The translations under genes and the position numbers were made by a program. This document shows, in pieces, positions 1-5,971 of a DNA stretch of 7,519 nt. The notes beneath the pieces are model-generated. The model made no database searches. It saw nothing but the letters and a program-made list of their open reading frames with translations, and was not told the origin of the DNA. Source of the DNA: Bacteroidota bacterium (GTDB lineage: Bacteria; Bacteroidota; Bacteroidia; Bacteroidales; JAKIYJ01); assembly GCA_022708585.1 (NCBI GenBank), contig JAKIYJ010000066.1, forward strand, positions 1 through 7,519, in the 5' to 3' direction. How positions within the stretch are numbered: position 1 is the first letter of the stretch; the number at the start of each line of letters is the position of its first letter.

Positions 1-31
1 TTAACTCTATTCTTTTAATTTATGTTGTATT

Positions 32-1558
32 ATGACAAAACCTGTTAGAGTTAGATTTGCACCAAGTCCTACAGGCCCATTACATATAGGAGGTGTTAGA
101 ACTGCCTTGTATAATTATTTGTTTTCAAAAAAAAATAATGGAACTTTTATTTTAAGAATAGAAGATACTGATCAAACTCGTTTTGTTCCCGGTTCAGAAG
201 AATATATAATAAAATCGTTGCAATGGTGCGGAATTAAATACGATGAAGGTGTTGGTATTGGCGGTCCTTATGCCCCTTATCGTCAATCTGAACGTAAAGT
301 TATATATAAAGAATTTACTGATAAACTTGTTGAAAATGCTTATGCATATTTAGCTTTTGATACTCCCGAAGAACTTGATGAAATGAGAAAGAAAAAAGGA
401 ACTGATGGTCAACCTTTACAATATAATGCCGTTACACGCTTGCAAATGAAAAATTCTCTGTCATTGAATAGTGATGAAGTTAATAAACTTTTAAAAAATC
501 AAGTTCCTTATGTTATTCGCATTAAAGTACCTGAAAATATAATTATAACTGTTGATGATATTATAAGAGGCAAAGTAGATGTTAATTCTTCAACTCTTGA
601 TGATAAGGTGATATTTAAGTCGGATGGATTGCCAACCTATCATCTTGCTAATGTTGTTGATGATTTTCTTATGAAAATCAGTCATGTAATAAGAGGCGAA
701 GAATGGTTGCCCTCGGCTCCCCTGCATGTTTTATTATATAAATACCTCGGCTGGGAAAATGAAATGCCTGCCTTTGCTCATCTTCCACTGCTCCTGAAAC
801 CAGAAGGTAACGGTAAATTAAGTAAAAGAGATGGCGATAAGCTGGGATTCCCTGTTTTCCCATTAGAATGGACAGATCCAGTAAGTGGTGAAAAATATGC
901 AGGCTACAGAGAATCCGGATATTTGCCACAGGCTTTCGTCAATATGCTTGCTTTACTTGGCTGGAACCCCGGTACAGAACAGGAGATTTTTTCAATGCAA
1001 CAACTTATTGAATCTTTTTCACTCGAAAGAGTTAACAAGGCAGGAGCAAGATTCTCACCCGAAAAAACTAAATGGTTTAATCATCAGTACATTAATATGC
1101 TCGAAGTTGAACAATTATCTGATTTATTTGAAAATGAACTGAAAAAAGAAAATATTAAGACCGACAGAGATTACCTTGTAAAAGTTACTGCACTCGTAAG
1201 GGAAAGAATAAATTTACTTACCGATTTCGCTACAGAAGCAATTTATTTTTTTAAAGCACCCGAAACTTATGATACAAAAGTAATCAAAGAAAAATGGAAA
1301 GAAAATTCTCCTGATTTACTTCAAGAACTGATGGATTTATTAAATGGAATTTCAGATTTTAACGAACAAAATATTGAATTTGAAGTTAAAGAATTTCTTG
1401 TTAAAAAAGGTATGAGTTTAGGGCAGGTATTGCCTGTATTTAGACTTTGTCTTGTTGGTTCAAACAAAGGACCATCTTTATTTCAAATATCTTCATTACT
1501 GGGAAAAGAAGAAACAATAAGACGAATCAATAAAGCTGTAAATACAATTAAAAAATAA
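32..1558 (+). CDS. gltX: Glutamyl-tRNA synthetase (GluRS), class I
   Basis: This cytoplasmic enzyme charges tRNA(Glu) with glutamate using ATP. The 508-aa product is of normal family length. The Rossmann catalytic core opens with RFAPSPTGPLHIGG; the HIGH-type signature is H18-I-G-G21. The second class I signature, KLSKR, is at residues 262-266. The all-helical anticodon-binding region fills roughly residues 330-508. The usual zinc-knuckle cysteines near residue 108 are absent (AYLAFDTPEEL where zinc forms have Cys-x-Cys). The segment after KLSKR (LGFPVFPLEW, 271-280) resembles Bacteroidota GluRS. The ATG at 32 is chosen because the conserved N-terminus begins there; an earlier ATG at 22 is out of frame and stops quickly. 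No Shine-Dalgarno is visible and only 31 bases precede the gene, so its promoter cannot be judged. Its TAA overlaps the ATG of the next gene, so the two are probably co-transcribed. Confidence 0.97.
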   Translation: MTKPVRVRFAPSPTGPLHIGGVRTALYNYLFSKKNNGTFILRIEDTDQTRFVPGSEEYIIKSLQWCGIKYDEGVGIGGPYAPYRQSERKVIYKEFTDKLVENAYAYLAFDTPEELDEMRKKKGTDGQPLQYNAVTRLQMKNSLSLNSDEVNKLLKNQVPYVIRIKVPENIIITVDDIIRGKVDVNSSTLDDKVIFKSDGLPTYHLANVVDDFLMKISHVIRGEEWLPSAPLHVLLYKYLGWENEMPAFAHLPLLLKPEGNGKLSKRDGDKLGFPVFPLEWTDPVSGEKYAGYRESGYLPQAFVNMLALLGWNPGTEQEIFSMQQLIESFSLERVNKAGARFSPEKTKWFNHQYINMLEVEQLSDLFENELKKENIKTDRDYLVKVTALVRERINLLTDFATEAIYFFKAPETYDTKVIKEKWKENSPDLLQELMDLLNGISDFNEQNIEFEVKEFLVKKGMSLGQVLPVFRLCLVGSNKGPSLFQISSLLGKEETIRRINKAVNTIKK

Positions 1559-3282
1559 TGCAGGCAAAAACAGAACTTGACAAAGTGTGGCTAAAGGCTT
1601 CTGTATTAGGCTGTTTATGGGCTTCTTCTGAAATTGTTCTTGGCAGTTTTCTGCATAATATCAAAGTACCTTTTACTGGCTTGGTTCTTACTGCCATTGG
1701 TATAACTCTTATGGTTTCCGTTTCCTGTTTCTGGAAAGAAAAAGGAATAATATGGCGTGCAGGGCTTGTGTGTGCCTTTATGAAATCAATCTCGCCTAGT
1801 GCAGTAATATTGGGCCCTATGATAGCTATACTTTGTGAAGCATTTTTGATAGAGTTTGCTGTCAGAATTTTTAAAAAAAATTTATTTGCTTATCTGATGG
1901 GAGGGATACTTGCAATGATGTGGAATGTTGTTCAGATGATTGTTAAATATCTTGTTATTTACGGTACAGGTCTCATCGATATTTATGCTAATTTAACTCG
2001 CTTATCCGAAAAACATCTTAATATAAATGAAGAAAATTACTGGCTCCCACTGATTGCCCTGTTTGTAGTTTATATTATAATCGGTATTGCCGCCGCTCTT
2101 CTGGGATATTATATTGGTAATAAAGTTAGTAAAGTCCCAGCCAAAATGAAAAGCATCAGTGTCAGCAAAGTAGAAAAAATTAAAACTCCTGAAACCAGAC
2201 AAACATTCCCGTATTCAATCACATGGCTTGTTATTGATTTTTTATTGCTGGTAGGAACATTGGCAGTTTTTAACTTTTCAAAACTTGCAGTCGGATTCGC
2301 TGTAGCAATTATTGTTATTGTTGTCTGGTCAATACGTTATAAAGGTTCGTTAAGACGACTGGCAAAACCGGGATTCTGGATAACATTCCTAATAATTACA
2401 ATGCTTTCAAGTATATTGTTTGTAGAATTAAAAAAAGAACCACAAAGTTTAAAAATGGGCTTATTGTATGGTTTACAAATGAATTTTAGAGCCGCTGTTA
2501 TGATAACAGGTTTTGCCGCTTTAAGTACAGAATTTGGAAACAAAAAAATACAGGATTATTTCATTAAGTCATTTTTTAAACAATTGCCCGCTGCTCTTGA
2601 AGTCGCTTTTGATACATTACCGCAAATGATAGCAAATGCACCAAAATTAAACGATATTTTTAAACATCCTGTCGATGTTTTATATGAACTTGTTAACCAG
2701 TCTGACTTCTGGCTGGAACAGATAAGTCTTAAAATTGTTAAAAGAAAAAATATAATATTGATTGAAGGCAGTAAGGGTGAAGGAAAAACAACCTTATTAA
2801 CAGAAATCAACAAAATATTGAAAAATAAAGATTTAATTACTGGCGGCATTTTAGCTCCTGCTTTTTATGAAAACGGAATACACTCAGGATATGACATAAT
2901 AAATATTAAAACAGATTCAAAAAAATTTTTATCAAGGATTTCAGGCGATAAAAATATGCCTTTTGTAGGGCATTATTATTTTTATGAAGATGCTATCGCC
3001 ACTGGTAAGGAAACTTTATTACCAGACAATTTAAAGGATGTTGATATAATTATTATTGACGAGATTGGTCCCTGGGAAATAGAAAATCAGGGATGGGCTG
3101 AAAATATTAATGTTTTAGTTAAGGAAACAAAAGTTCCAATGATTTGGGCAATAAGAAAAGGTATATCACAAAAAGTTATTGAAAAATGGGCACTTGATAA
3201 CCCACTGATATTTGATGTTGTTAATGTAAATATAAATTGCATAATTGAAGCAATTATATACTTATGTAATAAAAAAGAATAA
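1558..3282 (+). CDS. ECF-transporter-like membrane protein fused to a C-terminal THEP1-type NTPase
   Basis: The 574-aa protein has three visible parts. Residues 1-190 hold about six hydrophobic helices (about 14-34, 38-58, 66-80, 83-103, 108-134, 162-188) and resemble an ECF S-component-like substrate-binding membrane domain. After a basic linker (191-216), residues 217-395 hold three or four more helices and then an amphipathic stretch around 303-360 (GLQMNFRAAVMITGFAALST, then LPAALEVAFDTLP) that recalls EcfT/CbiQ coupling proteins. Residues 396-574 form a P-loop NTPase of the THEP1/NTPCR type: Walker A GSKGEGKT at 404-411, the GGILAPAFYENGIHSGYDI segment at 429-447 matching the family's GFYTEE...GFDI region, and Walker B IIIIDEIGPWE at 497-507. 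The start ATG overlaps the gltX stop (TAATG), which points to translational coupling. I see no ABC signature. The NTPase call is firm and the multispanning membrane part is clear, but the S/T assignment is inference. The substrate is unknown; a vitamin, a nucleobase-like compound or a metal are all possible. Confidence 0.82.
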   Translation: MQAKTELDKVWLKASVLGCLWASSEIVLGSFLHNIKVPFTGLVLTAIGITLMVSVSCFWKEKGIIWRAGLVCAFMKSISPSAVILGPMIAILCEAFLIEFAVRIFKKNLFAYLMGGILAMMWNVVQMIVKYLVIYGTGLIDIYANLTRLSEKHLNINEENYWLPLIALFVVYIIIGIAAALLGYYIGNKVSKVPAKMKSISVSKVEKIKTPETRQTFPYSITWLVIDFLLLVGTLAVFNFSKLAVGFAVAIIVIVVWSIRYKGSLRRLAKPGFWITFLIITMLSSILFVELKKEPQSLKMGLLYGLQMNFRAAVMITGFAALSTEFGNKKIQDYFIKSFFKQLPAALEVAFDTLPQMIANAPKLNDIFKHPVDVLYELVNQSDFWLEQISLKIVKRKNIILIEGSKGEGKTTLLTEINKILKNKDLITGGILAPAFYENGIHSGYDIINIKTDSKKFLSRISGDKNMPFVGHYYFYEDAIATGKETLLPDNLKDVDIIIIDEIGPWEIENQGWAENINVLVKETKVPMIWAIRKGISQKVIEKWALDNPLIFDVVNVNINCIIEAIIYLCNKKE

Positions 3283-3284
3283 TT

Positions 3285-3422
3285 TGAGCCACTCCGAAAA
3301 ATCTATAAATCAAATTATAATTAAATTTATCTATATTTTTAATTAATTTGTCTACTAAATTAATTAATTTATTTTATCAAAAAAATTATTCAAGATAAAA
3401 ATGATTTTTCGTAGTGGACTCA
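3285..3422. mobile_element. MITE-like 138-bp palindromic element with imperfect terminal inverted repeats
   Basis: The left end (3285-3303) reads TGAGCCACTCCGAAAAATC. The reverse complement of the right end (3403-3422) reads TGAGTCCACTACGAAAAATC. They match except for one base gap and one mismatch. The interior is almost pure A/T and contains no plausible gene. The element fills the gap between two convergent genes, starting 2 bases after the stop at 3280-3282 and ending 7 bases before the phoH stop codon. No convincing target-site duplication is visible. It could be a non-autonomous transposon relic or a dispersed palindromic repeat that works as a bidirectional gene end. Deciding needs copies elsewhere in the genome. 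Confidence 0.55.
3339..3367. terminator. Perfect 11-bp AT-only hairpin between convergent genes (candidate bidirectional terminator)
   Basis: The arms TTAATTAATTT (3339-3349) and AAATTAATTAA (3357-3367) are exactly complementary around the 7-base loop GTCTACT. The hairpin lies almost exactly at the midpoint of the 138-bp inverted-repeat element and between two convergent stop codons, so a transcript from either side would meet it. The stem has no G-C pairs and the following sequence is only loosely T-rich (TTTATTTTATC), so a classical intrinsic terminator is not well supported. Confidence 0.3.
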
Positions 3423-3429
3423 TTATATA

Positions 3430-4371
3430 TTATTTGCTGTAACGATTGAGTATTTGAGAAACCAGTTTGTGTCTTAAAATATCACTGTTATCAAGTTGAA
3501 TAAAATCGATGCCTGGAATACCTTTTAAGATTTTTATTGCATGAATAAGTCCTGAAGTTTGATTTTCGGGCAAATCTATTTGAGTAACATCGCCGGTAAT
3601 AATAAATTTGGAAAATTTACCCATTCGGGTCAGGAACATTTTCATCTGTAACACAGTAGCATTTTGAGCTTCATCCAATATTGCGAAGGCATTATCGAGT
3701 GTTCTTCCTCTCATAAAAGCAAGCGGAGCAACTTCAATAGTACCGTCTTCCATATAAGAAGACAGTTTTTGCATAGGCAACATATCGCTCAAAGCATCAT
3801 AAAGAGGTTGTAAATAAGGATCTATTTTTTCTCTTAAATCTCCTGGTAAAAAACCTAAATTTTCACCGGCTTCAACAGCAGGCCTGGTTAACACAATTCT
3901 TTTGACCTCCTTGTTTTTTAAAGCCTTCACTGCCAACGCAACAGCTGTATATGTTTTTCCTGTACCCGCCGGACCAACAACAAAAACCATATCATTAAGT
4001 CGACAACTGTTAACCAGTCTTTCCTGATTGACGGTTAATGGCTTTATAATCATACCATTTTTACCATACACTAAAACATTATCATTAGTACTTTCATTCG
4101 TAATACTGTTAATATCATAGATACCTGACAGGATTTTTGAAATTATATCTTCATTGATTCTACCATGTTTATTAAAATATTTAAATATAATATCAAACTT
4201 TTTTTCAAATTCTTCTATCTCTGTATCATTCCCCAAAATCTTTATTGTATCATTGCGTGCTATTAGTTTAATTGATGGAAAATAATTTTTCAATAAATTT
4301 AAATTTGTATCATTTATTCCAAAAAAATCTACTGGACTGAATAAATCAAGCATTATAATTTTTTCACTCAT
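3430..4371 (-). CDS. phoH: PhoH/YbeZ-family P-loop ATPase
   Basis: A 313-aa cytoplasmic ATPase of the PhoH family, related to superfamily 1 helicases and linked to RNA metabolism; YbeZ is known as a partner of the RNase YbeY. Residues 1-95 form the variable N-terminal, KH-like region. The ATPase follows the conserved NQERLV lead-in (115-120): Walker A GPAGTGKT (133-140), the signature LTRPAVEAGENLGFLPGDLR (161-180), the APLAFMRGRTLDNA segment (215-228), Walker B ILDEAQN (231-237), the motif III-like TGD (259-261) and the C-terminal DILRHKLV arginine motif (297-304). All key residues are present. There is no PIN domain, which favours the short YbeZ/PhoL type over PhoH2. The start is the ATG at 4371; another ATG six codons downstream is possible. 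The upstream leader is AT-rich with no Shine-Dalgarno. The gene is divergent from the SAM-hydrolase-family gene and convergent with the fusion gene. Confidence 0.93.
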   Translation of the reverse strand: MSEKIIMLDLFSPVDFFGINDTNLNLLKNYFPSIKLIARNDTIKILGNDTEIEEFEKKFDIIFKYFNKHGRINEDIISKILSGIYDINSITNESTNDNVLVYGKNGMIIKPLTVNQERLVNSCRLNDMVFVVGPAGTGKTYTAVALAVKALKNKEVKRIVLTRPAVEAGENLGFLPGDLREKIDPYLQPLYDALSDMLPMQKLSSYMEDGTIEVAPLAFMRGRTLDNAFAILDEAQNATVLQMKMFLTRMGKFSKFIITGDVTQIDLPENQTSGLIHAIKILKGIPGIDFIQLDNSDILRHKLVSQILNRYSK

Positions 4372-4516
4372 TGTAATTATAAATATTTAACTTTTTTACT
4401 TGATGATTAACTAAATATAAAATTATTTTTTAAGAAATTAAAAATTATTGTAAAATTATAAAATTACTTTAAAAAATCAAAAATAATACAAACAAATAAA
4501 GTATGAAATTAATTAT

Positions 4517-4524
4517 TAATTTTG
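4517..4524 (+). promoter_or_regulatory. Candidate Bacteroidota -7 promoter box (TAATTTTG)
   Basis: TAATTTTG matches the Bacteroidota sigma-ABfr -7 consensus TAnnTTTG and lies 24 bases before the ATG at 4549, which would give a short 5' leader. No TTTG -33 element was found at the expected spacing, and AT-rich DNA yields such octamers by chance. The same 177-bp divergent region must also hold the phoH promoter. A possible reverse-strand TATTTTTG (4485 to 4478) is present there, but it too lacks a well-placed -33 box. Confidence 0.35.
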
Positions 4525-4548
4525 GCTTTTTGAAAATTAAAACAACAA

Positions 4549-5346
4549 ATGTCTGTAATAACACTGATAAGCGATTGGGGGAATAAAGATTATTATGTTG
4601 CTTCTGTTAAGGGTTTAATATTAAGTTTACAGCCAGATGTGCATATTATTGATATTTCGCATGAAGTGCCGGCATTTAAATTATATCAGGCATCATTTAT
4701 TTTAAAAAGTTGTTATAAAAATTTTCCACCTGGAACCATAAATATAATTGGCATAAACAGTGAAGCAACCATTGATACTCCTCATTTAGTGGTGCAAAAG
4801 GATGGATATTATTTTATTGGAGCCGATAATGGCATTTTTTCATTATTGTTTGATTCGCCCCCTGATAAAATTGTTGAAATAAAAACAAAAAATGTTGGCG
4901 AAATAACATTCCCAGGCCTTTACGTGTTTGCACCAGCAGCCTGCCAACTGGTATCTGACAAAAATATTGAAAAACTTGGCACTGTCAGAAATAGTATTAA
5001 GGAAATGTTTGCCTTTCAACCAGTTGTTACAGCAAACACTATTAGAGGAATGATAGTCTACATTGATACATATTTTAATGCCATAACTAATATAACTAAA
5101 AAATTATTTTTCGAAATCGCAGCAGGTCGACAATATAAAATCAGTTTTGGAAGTTATACAATTGATAAAATCAGTAAAAATTACAATGATGTACCAGAAG
5201 GCGAAATCCTTGCTCTGTTTACTTCTGTTGGATTTCTGGAAATTGCCCAAAATCATGGTGATGCAGCAAACCAACTGGGACTGAGTCTTGACTCTATGAT
5301 ACTGATTGACTTTCAAAAAGATGACAATATTTTAAATATTAATTAG
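4549..5346 (+). CDS. SAM hydroxide adenosyltransferase (DUF62) family protein with apparently altered catalytic triad
   Basis: A 265-aa member of the DUF62/fluorinase superfamily, whose typical members hydrolyse S-adenosylmethionine to adenosine and methionine. The N-terminal domain begins with ITLISDWGNKDYYV (4-17), equivalent to the family's TLTTDFGxxDxYV. It continues with IIDISHEVP (33-41), FPPGTINIIGI (59-69) and FIGADNGIFSLL (89-100). The C-terminal barrel has YIDTYFNAITNI (171-182) and LFTSVGFLEIAQNHGDAANQLG (223-244), the usual nucleoside-binding end. By my remembered alignment, the family Asp-Arg-His triad (in VDPGVGTxRR and TFHGRD) is replaced by N70, T77 and P122. The activity may therefore be changed or absent, or may use other residues. 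Length is normal. The ATG at 4549 fits the conserved N-terminus and follows an A-rich leader. The stop TAG lies at the edge of the inverted-repeat element downstream. The gene is divergent from phoH. Confidence 0.88.
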   Translation: MSVITLISDWGNKDYYVASVKGLILSLQPDVHIIDISHEVPAFKLYQASFILKSCYKNFPPGTINIIGINSEATIDTPHLVVQKDGYYFIGADNGIFSLLFDSPPDKIVEIKTKNVGEITFPGLYVFAPAACQLVSDKNIEKLGTVRNSIKEMFAFQPVVTANTIRGMIVYIDTYFNAITNITKKLFFEIAAGRQYKISFGSYTIDKISKNYNDVPEGEILALFTSVGFLEIAQNHGDAANQLGLSLDSMILIDFQKDDNILNIN

Positions 5347-5488
5347 TGTTTGTCCATAAAGTCAAGAGTTTGTTTTAGAATGTTCGAGTTTGAGGTTTCG
5401 ATAGCCTGAAAATCAGGAGTGTACTAAAGTACATAACTGATTTGAAGGCTGAAAATAACGATGAAATCGGATATTATGGACAAACTCT
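5345..5488. mobile_element. MITE-like ~144-bp element with GTTTGTCCATAA inverted ends
   Basis: The left end AGTGTTTGTCCATAA (5345-5359) matches the reverse complement of the right end, AGAGTTTGTCCATAA (from 5474-5488), at 14 of 15 positions. The outward pairing continues to 19 of 20 if flanking bases are included. The direct repeat AATTAG occurs at 5341-5346 and 5489-5494. It suggests a 4-6 bp target-site duplication (AATT or AATTAG), though the site is AT-rich and partly palindromic. The element has higher GC than its surroundings and no plausible gene. Under the duplication model, the stop TAG of the upstream gene would have been the same before insertion. A REP-like or MITE-like repeat are both possible. 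Confidence 0.6.
5403..5450 (+). repeat. Strong nested hairpin inside the second inverted-repeat element
   Basis: AGCCT (5403-5407) pairs with AGGCT (5446-5450). After a 2x2 GA/GA internal loop, AAATCAG (5410-5416) pairs with CTGATTT (5437-5443). At the tip, GTAC (5421-5424) pairs with GTAC (5429-5432) around TAAA. Twelve base pairs of outer stem plus a tip stem make it the most stable non-coding fold I can see in the window. No T-run follows, so it is not a standard terminator. Confidence 0.55.
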
Positions 5489-5505
5489 AATTAGATATTT
5501 ATAAT

Positions 5506-5925
5506 ATGTTAATACGCATAATTAAAGTAATCGTAGGCTGGTTAATAATAATGTTTGCTAGTACAAACTTATTAGGTCTAATTGTTCGTGGTTTTTTCCC
5601 CAATGTACACCAAATCGAAGATAGTTTAACACCAGAAGTACGAAAAGCTTATTTAAAACATATAAGAGTTAATAACATTTTAACTATATTATTTGTTTTT
5701 ATCGCAATAGTTTATTTTGTTTTACTGTATAAATTTTTTAATATTGGAGTCGTTTTAGTTTCCGCATTAATAATGTTATGTAGATTGCCATCTCTTATAC
5801 GTGAGATTAAAATAGGTGGGGAAATTTCATTGAATGCTTTTCAAAAAATTTTAGATAATATATCTACTTTAATTCTCTGGTTAACATTACCATTACTTTG
5901 GTTTTCTTTAGAATGTATGAAATAA
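5506..5925 (+). CDS. Hypothetical small integral membrane protein (139 aa)
   Basis: I do not recognise this gene. The product has about four hydrophobic segments (about 4-28, 56-75, 78-93, 118-136). Between the first and second lies a hydrophilic stretch rich in charged residues (QIEDSLTPEVRKAYLKHIR, 36-54), and a shorter charged loop follows at about 93-117 (RLPSLIREIKIGGE). There is no signal-peptide cleavage site, catalytic motif or metal-binding cluster; its two cysteines, C92 and C137, are isolated. The ATG at 5506 is the first in the frame and lies only 17 bases beyond the right end of the upstream inverted-repeat element. Its promoter must therefore be within or before that element, or it is read through from the SAM-family gene on the same strand, which ends 159 bases upstream. 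It is convergent with the TPR gene. It reads as a real gene because of its length, its uninterrupted frame and its clear helix pattern. Confidence 0.7.
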   Translation: MLIRIIKVIVGWLIIMFASTNLLGLIVRGFFPNVHQIEDSLTPEVRKAYLKHIRVNNILTILFVFIAIVYFVLLYKFFNIGVVLVSALIMLCRLPSLIREIKIGGEISLNAFQKILDNISTLILWLTLPLLWFSLECMK

Positions 5926-5971
5926 AAATTTGATTAAAAATGTAATATTTTAATACAAAATTAAGAATCTG

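Noticed and set aside
1..31. Possible C-terminal end of an upstream gene (in-frame TAA near base 18)
   Set aside because: Only a few codons are present, so nothing supports a coding assignment.
678..929. Minus-strand open frame inside gltX, and similar antisense frames inside the fusion and SAM-family genes
   Set aside because: They are antisense shadows of clearly coding genes and show no family motif.
4503..4586. Short plus-strand frame (27 codons) overlapping the start of the SAM-family gene
   Set aside because: Its composition is low-complexity, it overlaps a well-supported gene in another frame and it has no recognisable motif. It is probably chance rather than a leader peptide.
5933..5954. 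ATTAAAA / TTTTAAT inverted repeat between the membrane-protein gene and the TPR gene
   Set aside because: A 7-bp A/T-only stem with an 8-base loop and no T-run is expected by chance here and is too weak to call a terminator.
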